Shown: positions 27,918 to 38,128, numbered from the stretch's first letter. The stretch: DNA of 46,991 bases from Aeromonas finlandensis (GCF_000764645.1 NZ_JRGK01000053.1:1-46991), one strand, 5' to 3'. Translations and numbers: made by a program. The notes: a model not told the origin generated them from the letters alone.

Positions 27918-27943
27918 AAAAGGCGCCCCGAAGGGCGCCTTTT
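27918..27943 (-). terminator. Terminator of fba
   Basis: A perfect 11-bp stem (AAAAGGCGCCC / GGGCGCCTTTT), with TTCG as the tetraloop on the minus strand. The T-run is part of the stem. It begins about 26 bases past the fba stop and closes the epd-pgk-fba block. Confidence 0.92.
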
Positions 27944-27968
27944 CATGCAATCGAGCTGCTGTAACGAA

Positions 27969-29048
27969 TTACAGTACGTCGATGGCGTTCAGGTCGGAGA
28001 ATGCTTTCTCCAGACGAGCGATCATGGAAGTCTGACCGGCACGCAGCCATACGCGCGGATCGTAGAACTTCTTGTTCGGCTTGTCAGCGCCTTCCGGGTT
28101 GCCCAGCTGACCTTGCAGGTAAGCTTCGTTGGTCTTGTAGAAGTTCAGCAGACCTTCCCAAGTTGCCCACTGGGTGTCGGTGTCGATGTTCATCTTCACT
28201 ACGCCGTAGGAGATGGACTCGCGGATCTCTTCCAGAGTGGAACCTGAACCACCGTGGAATACGAAGTCCAGAGACTTGGCAGGCAGACCAAACTTCTCGG
28301 AAACGAATTTCTGGGAAGCGTCCAGGATGGACGGGGTCAGCTTGACGTTACCCGGCTTGTATACACCGTGCACGTTGCCGAAGGAGGCAGCGATGGTGAA
28401 ACGCGGGCTGATCTTGGACAGACGCTCGTAAGCGTAAGCAACATCTTCCGGCTGGGTGTACAGAGCGGATTGATCCATGTGGCTGTTGTCCACACCATCT
28501 TCTTCGCCACCGGTGCAACCCAGTTCCAGCTCCAGAGTCATGTTCATCTTGGCCATGCGGGCCAGGTACTCGCAGCAGATGTCGATGTTCTCTTCCAGAG
28601 ACTCTTCGGACAGATCCAGCATGTGGGAGGAGAACAGCGGCTTGCCGGTTTCAGCAAAGTGCTTCTCGCCCGCTTCCAGCAGACCGTCGATCCACGGCAG
28701 CAGCTTCTTGGCAGCGTGGTCGGTGTGCAGGATGACCGGCACGCCGTAAGCTTCGGCAACAGCGTGAACGTGCTTGGCACCGGAGATGGCACCCAGGATG
28801 GCGGCTTTCTGGCCTTCCAGCTTCAGACCCTTACCGGCGGTGAACACGGCACCACCGTTGGAGAACTGAACGATAACCGGCGCTTTAACCTTGGCGGCAG
28901 CTTCCAGTACGGCGTTCACGGAGTCGGTACCAACGCAGTTTACGGCCGGCAGAGCAAAGCCGTTCTCTTTAGCGATGGCGAACACTTTCTGAACGTCATC
29001 ACCAGTGATCACGCCAGGTTTTACGAAGTCGAAAATTTTCTTAGACAT
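27969..29048 (-). CDS. fbaA: Fructose-bisphosphate aldolase, class II
   Basis: 359 residues, the same length as E. coli FbaA and very similar. The active site LHTDHAAKK holds Asp110 and the zinc ligand His111. ELGCTGGEEDGVDNSH, FGNVHGVYKPGNV, VFHGGSGS and KMNIDTDTQWA are also intact. It cleaves fructose 1,6-bisphosphate to dihydroxyacetone phosphate and glyceraldehyde 3-phosphate, and works in reverse in gluconeogenesis. AGGA lies 9 bases before the ATG at 29048. It is the last gene of the epd-pgk-fba cluster, with a hairpin between pgk and fba. Confidence 0.98.
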   Translation of the reverse strand: MSKKIFDFVKPGVITGDDVQKVFAIAKENGFALPAVNCVGTDSVNAVLEAAAKVKAPVIVQFSNGGAVFTAGKGLKLEGQKAAILGAISGAKHVHAVAEAYGVPVILHTDHAAKKLLPWIDGLLEAGEKHFAETGKPLFSSHMLDLSEESLEENIDICCEYLARMAKMNMTLELELGCTGGEEDGVDNSHMDQSALYTQPEDVAYAYERLSKISPRFTIAASFGNVHGVYKPGNVKLTPSILDASQKFVSEKFGLPAKSLDFVFHGGSGSTLEEIRESISYGVVKMNIDTDTQWATWEGLLNFYKTNEAYLQGQLGNPEGADKPNKKFYDPRVWLRAGQTSMIARLEKAFSDLNAIDVL

Positions 29049-29127
29049 GTTTAATCGTCCTGTCTCGTATGCCGTTAATAAAAAATGGGGGTTCATCATG
29101 AACCGGCACAGCGGGCTCATGATAAAC

Positions 29128-29155
29128 GAAACGGGAGGCTTTTGCCCCCCGTCTC
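29128..29155 (-). other. Intercistronic hairpin between pgk and fba
   Basis: On the minus strand GAGACGGGGGGC and GCCTCCCGTTTC pair over 12 bases, with two mismatches of the G-T type allowed in RNA, around an AAAA loop. GTTTATC follows. It starts about 8 bases after the pgk stop. It may be a partial terminator or an mRNA-stabilising stem that sets the ratio of Pgk to Fba. Confidence 0.6.
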
Positions 29156-29162
29156 GGGTCAA

Positions 29163-30326
29163 TTAGGCTTTGGCGCGCTGTTCCAGAATCGCAACAGCCG
29201 GCAGTACCTTGCCTTCTACGAACTCCAGGAAGGCGCCGCCGCCAGTGGAGATGTAGGAGACTTTGTCAGCGATGCCGAACTTGTCGATGGCAGCCAGAGT
29301 GTCACCACCGCCAGCGATGGAGAAGGCCGGAGAAGCAGCGATGGCTTCAGCGATGATCTTGGTGCCTTCAGCGAACTGGTCGAACTCGAATACACCGACC
29401 GGGCCGTTCCACAGGATGGTCTTGGCGTTCATGATGATGTCAGCCAGGGCCTTGGCAGAATCAGGGCCGATGTCGAAGATCATGTCGCCGTCGGTCACGT
29501 CAGCAACAGACTTGATGGTCGCCGGAGTGGACTCGGAGAACTCGGCACCTACAACCACGTCGGTGGTCACAGGAATGTTGGTCTCGGCAGCCAGTTTCTT
29601 GGCGGTGTCGATCAGGTCGTGCTCGCACAGGGACTTGCCGACGTTGTGACCGGCAGCAGCGATGAAGGTGTTGGCGATGCCACCACCGACAACCAGCTGG
29701 TCAGCGATTTTGGAGAGGGATTCCAGAACGGTCAGCTTGGTGGAGACCTTGGAGCCGCCAACGATGGCAACCATCGGGCGCTCAGGCTTCAGCATGGCTT
29801 TACCCAGGGCTTCCAGTTCACCCGCCAGCAGCGGACCGGCACAAGCAACCGGTGCGAACTGGGCAACACCGTAGGTAGAACCTTCAGCGCGGTGAGCAGT
29901 ACCGAACGCATCCATTACAAAGACGTCACACAGGGCGGCGTATTTTTTGGCCAGCTCTTCGGTGTTCTTCTTCTCGCCTTTGTTGAAACGGCAGTTTTCC
30001 AGTACAACCAGCTCACCGGCGGCAACGTCTACGCCATCCAGGTAATCCTTGGCCAGGCGAACCGGGCAGGACAGAGCGTCTTTCAGATAGTTGACAACCG
30101 GAGCCAGGGAGAATTCTTCGTTGTATTCACCCTCGGTCGGACGACCCAGGTGGGAGGTGATCATCAGCTTGGCGCCTTTTTCCAGAGCCAGCTTGATGGT
30201 CGGCAGAGTCGCAACGATACGTGCATCGGAGGTGACCTTGCCGTCTTTTACCGGTACGTTCAGGTCAGCACGGATCAGAACGCGTTTACCCGCCAGATCC
30301 AGGTCAGTCATCTTGATAACAGACAT
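29163..30326 (-). CDS. pgk: Phosphoglycerate kinase
   Basis: 387 residues. Signatures are [12 protein letters not shown] at the N-terminus, SHLGRP, the hinge region, GGAKVS-like [10 protein letters not shown], and the nucleotide loop GGGDTLAA with [13 protein letters not shown] at the C-terminus. It transfers phosphate from 1,3-bisphosphoglycerate to ADP in glycolysis. GAGGA lies 8 bases before the ATG. It is 61 bases after epd and 114 bases before fba, all on the minus strand. Confidence 0.98.
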   Translation of the reverse strand: MSVIKMTDLDLAGKRVLIRADLNVPVKDGKVTSDARIVATLPTIKLALEKGAKLMITSHLGRPTEGEYNEEFSLAPVVNYLKDALSCPVRLAKDYLDGVDVAAGELVVLENCRFNKGEKKNTEELAKKYAALCDVFVMDAFGTAHRAEGSTYGVAQFAPVACAGPLLAGELEALGKAMLKPERPMVAIVGGSKVSTKLTVLESLSKIADQLVVGGGIANTFIAAAGHNVGKSLCEHDLIDTAKKLAAETNIPVTTDVVVGAEFSESTPATIKSVADVTDGDMIFDIGPDSAKALADIIMNAKTILWNGPVGVFEFDQFAEGTKIIAEAIAASPAFSIAGGGDTLAAIDKFGIADKVSYISTGGGAFLEFVEGKVLPAVAILEQRAKA

Positions 30327-30387
30327 ATTCAGTCCTCTATATTTTCCAGGTAATGTTAAAAACAGTAACCTTTCGCCCGGGGCAGGC

Positions 30388-31398
30388 TCAGCCTGCGGCC
30401 ATCATGGCCCGGGTGGTATCCAGCATCCGGTTTGCGAAGCCCCATTCGTTATCGCACCACATCAACATCTTGACGAGGTTGGCATCGCTCACCCGGGTCT
30501 GGGTACCATCAATGATGCAGGAGTGTGCATCATGATTGAAGTCTACGGAGACCAAAGGTTCCTCCGTGTAATCCAGAATACCGTGTAATGTACCTCTGGA
30601 TGCCCGTTGCAGGGCTTGATTTACGTCAGTAACTGTCACTTTTTTACGAACAGTAATACTGAGGTCCATCGCTGTTACATTGATGGTCGGCACCCGCACC
30701 GCGATCGCCTCGAACTTGCCGGCGAAGTGGGGCAGGATACGCTCCAGCCCCTTTGCCAGCTTGGTATCCACCGGGATGATGGACTGACTGGCAGCGCGGG
30801 TTCGGCGCAAGTCACTGTGGTAGGCATCGATGACTTGCTGATCATGCATGGCCGAATGAATTGTCGTAATAGTACCACAATTTATCTCGAATTCTCGATG
30901 CAATGTTTCAATCACCGGCACCACGCAGTTGGTGGTACAGGAGGCGTTGGAGACGATCCGCTCCGCTCCGGTGAGGGTATGATGGTTGACCCCGTAGACC
31001 ACGGTGGCATCCACATCCGCATCAGCCGGGTGGGAGAAGAGCACCTTGCCCGCCCCCGCCGCCAGATGGAGCTCGGCATCGGCTCGCGAGCCGAACACCC
31101 CGGTGCAATCGAGCACCACATCGACCCCCAGCGCCCGCCACGGCAGCTTTGATGGATCCCGCTCGGCAAACAGGGAGATGAGATCCTCCCCCACCAGCAT
31201 GCTGTTGCCTGCCAGTTGCACCGGATGGTTGAAGCGACCGTGACTGGTATCGTAACGGGTCAGGTGCACCATGGCCTCGGGGGCCGCCAGCTCGTTGATG
31301 GCGACGATCTTGATGGTCTTGTCGCGCCCGCTTTCATAGAGGGCTCGCAACACGTTGCGACCGATCCGCCCGTAACCATTGATGGCAATCTTGATCAT
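30388..31398 (-). CDS. epd: Epd, D-erythrose-4-phosphate dehydrogenase
   Basis: 336 residues of the GAPDH family. The NAD-binding motif [15 protein letters not shown] is N-terminal. The catalytic cysteine is Cys154 in SNASCTTNC. The pgk-fba neighbourhood and the details [15 protein letters not shown] and RAASQSIIP place it with Epd (GapB), which oxidises erythrose 4-phosphate to 4-phosphoerythronate for DXP-dependent vitamin B6 synthesis, rather than with glycolytic GapA. It shares the vitamin B6 pathway with pdxJ elsewhere in the window. The start at 31398 fits the family; an ATG/alternative start 27 bases upstream does not. Confidence 0.95.
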   Translation of the reverse strand: MIKIAINGYGRIGRNVLRALYESGRDKTIKIVAINELAAPEAMVHLTRYDTSHGRFNHPVQLAGNSMLVGEDLISLFAERDPSKLPWRALGVDVVLDCTGVFGSRADAELHLAAGAGKVLFSHPADADVDATVVYGVNHHTLTGAERIVSNASCTTNCVVPVIETLHREFEINCGTITTIHSAMHDQQVIDAYHSDLRRTRAASQSIIPVDTKLAKGLERILPHFAGKFEAIAVRVPTINVTAMDLSITVRKKVTVTDVNQALQRASRGTLHGILDYTEEPLVSVDFNHDAHSCIIDGTQTRVSDANLVKMLMWCDNEWGFANRMLDTTRAMMAAG

Positions 31399-31458
31399 CG
31401 AGAATCCGTTTCCTTGAACCAGCAACGGGGCGGCGCACCGGCCGCCCGGGAGCCCCGG

Positions 31459-32388
31459 CTACGACAGCAGGGCCTCCTTGAATTCACCGCGGGCCAAGAG
31501 TGCGGCCCCGAATACCCCGGCACTGTCACCGAGGGCTGGAGCAATAATGGGGGCGCTGAAGCGGGGATTAAAGAGGAAGGGCAAAATTGTCTCTCGTCCC
31601 ACGCTGTAGAGGCTCTGCACGTTGCCCACCCCGCCGCCGATGACGATCACATCCGGGTCGAGAATATTGACCACGTTGGCCAGCGCCTGACCAAACAGCA
31701 GGTGCAACCGGTCAATGGTGAGCTTGGCGATGTGATCGTGGGCGGTCGCCGCCGCAATCTGGGCCAGCGAGAGGCGACGCTTGGCCTTGGCCTCGTACCA
31801 GGCCTCCAGCGCCGGGCCGCTGATCAGGGTCTCGACGCAGCCACGCTTGCCGCAGTAACACTCGGGACCATCGGGGGAGAGCACGTTGTGGCCCCACTCA
31901 CCGGCAATGCCGTGGTGGCCGTTGAGGATCTGGCCGTTGATAACGATGCCGGAGCCAACCCCGGTGCCCATGATGATGCCGAACACCACTTTCGCATCGG
32001 GATGGTGCTGGCGCACTGCGCCCAGATGGGTTTCTGCCAGCGCGAAACAGTTGGCGTCGTTGGCGATCAGTACCGGCACGCCCAGCTTGCGTTCCAGATC
32101 TTCCTTGAACGGCTTGCCGTTGAGCTCGGTGGTGTTGCAGTTCTTCATCAGGCCGGTTTGCGGATCCCGTGCGCCAGGGGTGCCCATGCCGATGACGGTC
32201 GGGCGCTGGCCAATCTTCTCGGCGCACTGTGCCACCAGCTTGGCGATCTGGCCGATCATATGGTCATAACCGCCAGCCCGCTCGGTGGGGATGCGGTGGC
32301 GCAGCAGCACCTCGTCGCCATCCAGCACCACACATTCACACTTGGTACCGCCAAGATCGATACCCCAATCCAGTGACTTGCTGCTCAT
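31459..32388 (-). CDS. ROK family sugar kinase, Mak (fructokinase)-like
   Basis: 309 residues. The phosphate-binding motif GIDLGGTKCE is at 9-18 and the catalytic Asp lies in NDANCFALAE. The ROK zinc site is intact (the His of GEWGHN followed by CYCGKRGCVET). It resembles E. coli Mak most closely (CYCGK.GC.ETxISG and NILDPDVIVIGGG), so fructokinase is the best guess; NagK or another hexose kinase is possible. A very strong ribosome-binding site (AGGAGG) precedes the ATG. It lies upstream of epd, 60 bases away on the same strand, so it may be co-transcribed with the glycolytic genes. Confidence 0.87.
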   Translation of the reverse strand: MSSKSLDWGIDLGGTKCECVVLDGDEVLLRHRIPTERAGGYDHMIGQIAKLVAQCAEKIGQRPTVIGMGTPGARDPQTGLMKNCNTTELNGKPFKEDLERKLGVPVLIANDANCFALAETHLGAVRQHHPDAKVVFGIIMGTGVGSGIVINGQILNGHHGIAGEWGHNVLSPDGPECYCGKRGCVETLISGPALEAWYEAKAKRRLSLAQIAAATAHDHIAKLTIDRLHLLFGQALANVVNILDPDVIVIGGGVGNVQSLYSVGRETILPFLFNPRFSAPIIAPALGDSAGVFGAALLARGEFKEALLS

Positions 32389-32442
32389 CTTGCCTCCTGC
32401 ACGGGCACCACGCTCTCATCATCGCGGCGCCTTTTAAAATGT

Positions 32443-32464
32443 AAAACGGGGCCTGACGGCCCCG
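32443..32464 (-). terminator. Terminator of hemE
   Basis: A perfect 7-bp stem (CGGGGCC and GGCCCCG) with a 4-base loop, followed on the minus strand by TTTTACATTTT. It is about 37 bases after the hemE stop and separates hemE from the ROK kinase. Confidence 0.9.
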
Positions 32465-32500
32465 AATTTCAATCACACTATCCTTCTCTCGCCCCCAACC

Positions 32501-33568
32501 TTAGCGGCCGTGGTACTGAGCGGAGAGCTCGTGTACCGCGTTGACGAACACACCAGCGTGCTCCGGGTTCACATCCTGATGGATGCCGTGACCCAGGTTG
32601 AAGACGTGGCCGTTGCCGTGACCGAAACCGGCCAGAATGGAGGCGACCTCTTCACGGATGCGAGCCGGAGTGGCGTAGAGCATGGAGGGATCCATGTTGC
32701 CCTGCAGCGCTACCTTGTCGCCGACCCGGCGCTTGGCGTCGGCAATGTCGGTGGTCCAGTCCAGACCCAGCGCATCGCAACCGGTGGCGGCGATCTGCTC
32801 CAGCCATTGGCCACCGTTCTTGGTGAACAGGGTGACCGGCACGCGGCGACCGTCGTGCTCGCGAATGAGGCCATCGACAATCTTGTGCATGTACTGCAGG
32901 GAGAAGTCGCGGTAATCGCGCGGGGTGAGCACGCCGCCCCAGGTGTCGAACACCATGACAGCCTGCGCACCCGCCTTGATCTGGGCGTTGAGATAGCTAA
33001 TCACGCTGTCGGCCAGCTTGTCGAGCAGCAGGTGCAGGGTTTGCGGCTCTGCGTACATCATCTGCTTGATCTTGGTGAACGCCTTGGAGCTGCCCCCCTC
33101 CACCATGTAGGTGGCCAGGGTCCATGGACTGCCGGAGAAGCCGATGAGCGGCACTTCGCCCTTCAGCTCACGGCGGATGGTGCGCACCGCGTTCATCACA
33201 TAGCCCAGCTCATCTTCCGGATCCGGAATGGGCAGCGCCTGCACGTCGGCCATGGAGGTGATCGGGCGCTCGAAGCGCGGGCCTTCACCCTGCTCGAAGT
33301 AGAGACCCAGCCCCATGGCATCGGGCACGGTGAGGATGTCGGAGAAGAGGATGGCGGCATCGAGCGGGTAGCGGCGCAGCGGCTGCAGGGTGACTTCACA
33401 GGCCAGCTCGGCGTTGCGGCACAGGGACATGAAATCCCCCGCCTGGGCGCGAGTCGCCTTGTATTCCGGCAGATAACGGCCAGCCTGGCGCATCATCCAT
33501 ACCGGGGTCATGTCCACGTCCTGGCGCAGCAGGGCGCGCAGGTATCGATCGTTCTTCAGCTCTTTCAT
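32501..33568 (-). CDS. hemE: HemE, uroporphyrinogen decarboxylase
   Basis: 355 residues. The N-terminal signature [15 protein letters not shown] is exact, and [17 protein letters not shown] and the C-terminal [15 protein letters not shown] are conserved. It removes four acetate carboxyls from uroporphyrinogen III to make coproporphyrinogen III in haem synthesis. AGGA lies 6 bases before the ATG at 33568; 25 codons of open frame upstream have no family similarity. nudC lies upstream on the same strand, 182 bases away, as in E. coli (nudC-hemE order). Confidence 0.97.
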   Translation of the reverse strand: MKELKNDRYLRALLRQDVDMTPVWMMRQAGRYLPEYKATRAQAGDFMSLCRNAELACEVTLQPLRRYPLDAAILFSDILTVPDAMGLGLYFEQGEGPRFERPITSMADVQALPIPDPEDELGYVMNAVRTIRRELKGEVPLIGFSGSPWTLATYMVEGGSSKAFTKIKQMMYAEPQTLHLLLDKLADSVISYLNAQIKAGAQAVMVFDTWGGVLTPRDYRDFSLQYMHKIVDGLIREHDGRRVPVTLFTKNGGQWLEQIAATGCDALGLDWTTDIADAKRRVGDKVALQGNMDPSMLYATPARIREEVASILAGFGHGNGHVFNLGHGIHQDVNPEHAGVFVNAVHELSAQYHGR

Positions 33569-33750
33569 CCCAGTTCCTGAGTTCGTATCACGCATAAAAT
33601 GGCGGCCATAATAGCACTTTGCCCACCGGAGCGGACTGCCCAAAACGTGGCAAATGGGCGCGCGGTTGCAAAGATGTGAAGGGGCGCAAACCAGCGCGCC
33701 CTGTTTACAAAAAAAGGGGCGAAAAGATTGGCGAAAAGATAAGCGCCTCG

Positions 33751-34530
33751 TTACCCCTCACCCGCCAGCGAACGCTCGATCAGCCGCCGTGCGATGGTGC
33801 CGTGGGGCGGCAAGCGCGGCAGCCGGTCGGCGGCAAAGAAATCGGCAGCCACCAGTTCGTCATCCTGCACCTTGATCTCGCCGCTCTCGTAGTCGGCGGT
33901 AAAACCCATCATCAGGCTGTGAGGGAAGGGCCAGGGCTGGCTCGCCACATAGCGCACATTGCGCACCCGGATGCCGCTCTCCTCGAACACCTCCCGCGCC
34001 ACGCACTGCTCGAGGTTCTCCCCCGCCTCCACAAACCCGGCCAGCACGGTATACATGGGATCGTCGGCCTGATAGTGACGGCGATGGGCCGCCAAGAGGA
34101 TCTCCGGCCCCTTGCGCACCGCCACGATAATGCAGGGTGAAATGCGCGGATAGACCGTATGGCCGTGGTGGCACACCTGCGCCCACTCCCCCACCTTCGG
34201 AGTCATGGGGGCACCGCACTCGCCGCAGAAACGGTGGGTGCGGCGGAAGGTAGCGAGCTGCCAGGCACGGCCCGCGAGACGAAAGCTCTCTTCGTCCCCC
34301 GCCACCATCAGCTGGCGCAGCGGGCTCATGGCGCTCGTGTCGGCCTCATCACCCAGATCCAGCAGGTAGCAGGGCAGCCCCTGCCACTCGTCAAAACGCT
34401 CGAAACGGGTGTCAGCCAGCGCCGCGGGCAGGCACGCTTTACTTCCTTGTGGCACCTCTCCCTGCTGATCGAGCAGTACCAGATGATCGCCCCCCAGCAC
34501 GAACCAGCGGGCTTGTTCGGTTAATGACAT
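33751..34530 (-). CDS. nudC: NudC, NAD-capped RNA decapping/NADH pyrophosphatase
   Basis: 259 residues. The Nudix box [23 protein letters not shown] lies at 165-187, and the NADH-specific SQPWPFPHS at 197-205. The zinc ribbon before it has Cys102, Cys105 and Cys120, but where E. coli has a fourth cysteine this protein reads His-His-Gly-His (121-124), one residue shorter. NudC hydrolyses NADH and removes NAD caps from RNA. The start at 34530 (MSLTEQARW) is preferred; a frame upstream adds 20 residues without similarity. The Shine-Dalgarno (GAGAG) is weak. Confidence 0.93.
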   Translation of the reverse strand: MSLTEQARWFVLGGDHLVLLDQQGEVPQGSKACLPAALADTRFERFDEWQGLPCYLLDLGDEADTSAMSPLRQLMVAGDEESFRLAGRAWQLATFRRTHRFCGECGAPMTPKVGEWAQVCHHGHTVYPRISPCIIVAVRKGPEILLAAHRRHYQADDPMYTVLAGFVEAGENLEQCVAREVFEESGIRVRNVRYVASQPWPFPHSLMMGFTADYESGEIKVQDDELVAADFFAADRLPRLPPHGTIARRLIERSLAGEG

Positions 34531-34684
34531 CAGATGAACACTCTCGTTAAATCCAGTTAAACAAAACCCTGCCAACGGCGGGCCCGCCAAGGGGCAAAAG
34601 CCGCGCTAATGGCTCCCATCTTACGACCAGCACAGGTCGCTGACGACCCCGCCGTGGCCGATTGTCCTATTCGTAAAAACGGAT

Positions 34685-34716
34685 GGCGAAAATAAAGAGG
34701 CCACCCGAAGGCGGCC
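34685..34716 (-). terminator. Terminator of putA
   Basis: GGCCGCC and GGTGGCC pair around a TTCG loop on the minus strand, then TCTTTATTTT follows. It is about 45 bases past the putA stop. The remaining bases of 34531-34759 show no gene. Confidence 0.85.
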
Positions 34717-34759
34717 CGCTGTTAGCCGGCATCCAGTATCCGGCCTCTATCGACGTGGA

Positions 34760-37700
34760 TCAGGCATCGCCCATCGCCAGCAGGGAGGCGTTGCCACCCA
34801 CCGCCGTGGTGTTGATGGTGCGGGTCTTCTCGGTAACAAACCGCCCGAGATAGTGGGGGCCGCCCGCCTTGGGGCCGGTGCCGGAGAGCCCCTGCCCGCC
34901 GAACGGCTGGACCCCGACCATGGCGCCGATCTGGTTGCGGTTGATGTAGACGTTGCCGACGTTGATGCGGCTCGCCAGCTCCTCGGCGTGGGATTCGTTG
35001 CGGCTGTGGATCCCCAGCGTCAGGCCGTAGCCGGTGCCGTTGATGTCGCCGATCACCTTGTCCAGATCCCGGGTGGCGTAGCGCACCACGTGCAGGATGG
35101 GGCCGAACTGCTCCTTCACCAGCTCACGGATGGAACCGATCTCTAGCGCGGTCGGCTGGACGAAGTGTCCTTCCATGGTCGCGGCGGGCATCGGTGCCTG
35201 GGCAATCAGGCGAGCGCGCGGGATCATGTAGGCGAGGTGAGCATCGAGACCGGCCTTGGCATCGGCATCGATCACCGGGCCGACGTCGGTGTTGTGCTCG
35301 GCCGGATTGCCCACTTTCAGCTCCTGCATGGCGCCAGTGAGGATCTCCAGCACCCGCTCGGCAATCTCCTCCTGCAGATAGAGCACCCGCAGAGCAGAGC
35401 AGCGCTGACCGGCGCTCTGGAAGGCGGCGCTCACCACATCGCGCACCACCTGCTCCGGCAGCGCGGTGGAGTCGACAATCATGGCGTTTTGGCCACCGGT
35501 CTCAGCGATGAGCGGCAGGATGGCGCCATCGCGCTGGGCCAGGGTCATGTTGATGAGCTTGGCGGTCTCGGTGGAGCCGGTGAAGCAGACACCGCCGATG
35601 CGCGAGTCCGCCGTCAGCTTGGCGCCGACGGTAGCGCCGTCACCGGGCAGCAGTTGCAGCACGTCACCCGGAATACCGGCCTGATGGGCCAGGGTCACCG
35701 CCAGATGAGCGATAAGGCCGGTCTGCTCGGCAGGCTTGGCGATGACGGTATTGCCGGTGGCCAGCGCCGCCGCAACCTGACCGAGGAAAATCGCCAGCGG
35801 GAAGTTCCACGGGCTGATGCAGACAAACACCCCGCGCCCCTGCAGGAACAGCTCGTTCTGCTCGCCGGTGTAACCGGGCAGCAGGGTCGCCTGCCCCATC
35901 AGGCTGCGCGCCTGCACCGCGTAGTAGCGGCAGAAATCGACCGCTTCACGCACCTCGTCGATGCCATCTTGCAGCAGCTTGCCCGCCTCGCGGGTACAGA
36001 GGGAGACGAACTGCTCGCGGTTCGCTTCCAGCAGATCTGCCAGCTTCTCCAGCGCGGCGGCCCGCTCGCTCACCGGCGTTTCGCGCCAGCGCGGGAAGGC
36101 GGCATGAGCGGATGCCAAGGCCTGCTCCACCGCCTGCTCGTCGGCCCAGTGGATCTTGCCAACAGTGAGGCTCACATCCTGCGGGCTCAACACCACGCGG
36201 GCTTCGCTGCGCTTGAGGGTCTCGCCATCCACGATGGGGCCCGCCAGCCACTGCTTGCTCTCCAGCTCTTGCAAGCGAGCGAAGAAGGGACGCTGGATGG
36301 AGAGGATGTTCATATTGACGCCGCTGGAGTTCTTGCGGTCGGTGAACAGGTTCACCGGCTGCGGAATGCGGTCGTTGGCAAAACCGGAGTAGCGCTTGAG
36401 GGTGCGCAGCGGGTGCTCAGCCAGCGAGTCGACCGGGGTGTTGGGATCCACCAGCTTGTGGACGAAGGAGGTGTTGGCCCCGTTCTCCAGCAGGCGGCGC
36501 ACCAGATAGGGCAGCAGATCCTTGTGGGCGCCGACCGGTGCATAGGTGCGGCAGTGCAGACCGGGATTGTCGTTCAGCACCGCGTTGTGCAGCTCCTCCC
36601 CCATGCCGTGCAGGCGCTGGAATTCAAACTGGCGATCACCCGCCATCTCCAGAATGCTGACCACGGTATTGGCGTTGTGGGTGGCGAACTGGGGAGCGAT
36701 AAAGCCGCGGGTCGGCTCGCTCAGCAGGTAGCGGGCGCAGGCGAGGTAGGAGATATCGGTGCCCGCCTTGCGGGTAAAGAGCGGATAGCCGGGCAGACCC
36801 GCCTGCTGGGCATATTTCAGCTCGCTGTCCCAGTAGGCACCTTTTACCAGTCGCACCGGAATGAGGTCACCCTGCTCGCGGGCCAGCGCGGTGAGCCAGC
36901 AAAGTACCGGCAGGGCGCGCTTGGAGTAGGCCTGCACCACCATGCCGAGCTTGCCCCAGCCACGGTTGGCATCGGAGCGGTAGAGCTGCTCGAACAAGTC
37001 CAGCGACAGCTCGAGTCTGTCCATCTCCTCGGCATCGATGCTGATGGCCACATCCTTGTCGCGGGCGAGGCGCACCAACCCCACCAGCCGCTCGCACATC
37101 TCGCCGAGCACCCGTTCGCGGTTGGCCACGTCATAGCGCGGATGCAGCGCCGAGAGTTTGATGGAGATGGAGGGGGCCGGGCCGCCGTCGCTGATCCGCT
37201 CATTGCCCACCGCCTCGATGGCGTTGCGATAATCGGTCAGGTATTTGTCGGCATCCTGCAAGGTGAGGGCCGATTCGCCCAGCATGTCGTAGGTGTGGGT
37301 GTAGCCCAGCTCGCGGGATTTGCGGCTCGCCTTGAGCGCTTCTTTCATGTCGCGCCCCAGTACGAACTGCTTGCCCATGATCTTCATGGCGGCATACATG
37401 GCGGAGCGCACCACCGGCTCCCCCAGCTTGTTGACCATGCGCCCCAGCAGGTTGGCCGGGTTGCCGTCGAGCTTCTTGTCCAGCTTGATGATCTTGCCGG
37501 TCAGCATCAACCCCCAGGTGGAGGCGTTGACCAGAGTGGAGTCGCTCTTGCGGAAATGGGAGGACCAGTTGGCGCCGGAGAGCTTGTCCTTGATCAGGGC
37601 ATCGGCGGTCTCGGCATCGGGAATGCGCAGCAGCGCCTCGGCCAGACACATCAGGATGATCCCCTCCTGGGTATCGAGGCTGTACTCCTGCAGGAAGGCG

Positions 37701-37924
37701 TCGATACCGTCACCGGAGCCGCTCTCCTTGCGCACCTTGGTCACCAGCATGCGGGCACGCTGGGTCACCTGCTCCAGCGCGGCGCCATCCCCCGGCAGCA
37801 TGGCCGACAGTTCGGTCAGATAGGCATTTTCATCCACCACGTAGTTCTGGGTGATGGCTTCGCGCAGGGCGGCCAGATCGGAGGGGATATAGTCAGCAGC
37901 AAGCACTTGAGTAGCTTTGAACAT
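34760..37924 (-). CDS. putA: PutA, bifunctional proline dehydrogenase/P5C dehydrogenase (no RHH domain)
   Basis: 1054 residues. The N-terminal helical arm and proline dehydrogenase barrel (to about 560) include SIKLSALHPRY, VRLVKGAYWDSELKYAQ and FATHNANTV, using FAD. The C-terminal P5C dehydrogenase (about 580-1030) has FVCISPWNFPLAIF, ETGGQNAMIV and the catalytic Cys in SAGQRCSALRVL, using NAD. Intermediates are channelled and proline becomes glutamate. E. coli PutA (1320 residues) has an N-terminal ribbon-helix-helix DNA-binding domain; it is missing here, so this protein should not be its own repressor. AGGAA precedes the ATG at 37924; 40 upstream in-frame codons are rejected. Two TGTATAC palindromes lie upstream. 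Confidence 0.95.
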   Translation of the reverse strand: MFKATQVLAADYIPSDLAALREAITQNYVVDENAYLTELSAMLPGDGAALEQVTQRARMLVTKVRKESGSGDGIDAFLQEYSLDTQEGIILMCLAEALLRIPDAETADALIKDKLSGANWSSHFRKSDSTLVNASTWGLMLTGKIIKLDKKLDGNPANLLGRMVNKLGEPVVRSAMYAAMKIMGKQFVLGRDMKEALKASRKSRELGYTHTYDMLGESALTLQDADKYLTDYRNAIEAVGNERISDGGPAPSISIKLSALHPRYDVANRERVLGEMCERLVGLVRLARDKDVAISIDAEEMDRLELSLDLFEQLYRSDANRGWGKLGMVVQAYSKRALPVLCWLTALAREQGDLIPVRLVKGAYWDSELKYAQQAGLPGYPLFTRKAGTDISYLACARYLLSEPTRGFIAPQFATHNANTVVSILEMAGDRQFEFQRLHGMGEELHNAVLNDNPGLHCRTYAPVGAHKDLLPYLVRRLLENGANTSFVHKLVDPNTPVDSLAEHPLRTLKRYSGFANDRIPQPVNLFTDRKNSSGVNMNILSIQRPFFARLQELESKQWLAGPIVDGETLKRSEARVVLSPQDVSLTVGKIHWADEQAVEQALASAHAAFPRWRETPVSERAAALEKLADLLEANREQFVSLCTREAGKLLQDGIDEVREAVDFCRYYAVQARSLMGQATLLPGYTGEQNELFLQGRGVFVCISPWNFPLAIFLGQVAAALATGNTVIAKPAEQTGLIAHLAVTLAHQAGIPGDVLQLLPGDGATVGAKLTADSRIGGVCFTGSTETAKLINMTLAQRDGAILPLIAETGGQNAMIVDSTALPEQVVRDVVSAAFQSAGQRCSALRVLYLQEEIAERVLEILTGAMQELKVGNPAEHNTDVGPVIDADAKAGLDAHLAYMIPRARLIAQAPMPAATMEGHFVQPTALEIGSIRELVKEQFGPILHVVRYATRDLDKVIGDINGTGYGLTLGIHSRNESHAEELASRINVGNVYINRNQIGAMVGVQPFGGQGLSGTGPKAGGPHYLGRFVTEKTRTINTTAVGGNASLLAMGDA

Positions 37925-37991
37925 AGGGGTCTTCCTGTACGCCCGAGGGCTGATATCGACAAAGGCGGACGCGCCGCCGAAACGCCGATAA

Positions 37992-37999
37992 TGTATACA
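37992..37999. promoter_or_regulatory. TGTATACA palindrome upstream of putA
   Basis: A perfect 8-bp palindrome 68 bases before the putA start, in an AT-rich stretch that may include the -10. Its shape is like operators of GntR/FCD-type regulators. A second copy lies 121 bases further upstream. Confidence 0.5.
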
Positions 38000-38117
38000 A
38001 TATTGCACCCTATATGAAATGGATTTGTTGCCATTATTTAACAAACATCGCTATTTCAGCCCCCTCAGCCCTCTTCGGGCCCCCTTGCCGACTGTGACGA
38101 GGGCCATCCGGCATCAT

Positions 38118-38128
38118 TTTGTATACGA
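38118..38128. promoter_or_regulatory. Second TTGTATAC site upstream of putA
   Basis: TTTGTATACGA repeats the TGTATAC core of 37992-37999, about 195 bases before the putA start and 70 bases past the ygiM terminator. The 37925-38195 interval is otherwise non-coding. Confidence 0.45.

Noticed and set aside
33569..33750. Possible hairpin between nudC and hemE (GGGCGC arms)
   Set aside because: The six-pair stem with an 8-base loop and no T-run is too weak to call.
35165..38017. 950-codon open frame on the plus strand opposite putA
   Set aside because: Antisense shadow of putA. The real gene has full-length family motifs, and the shadow has low-complexity composition with no domain.
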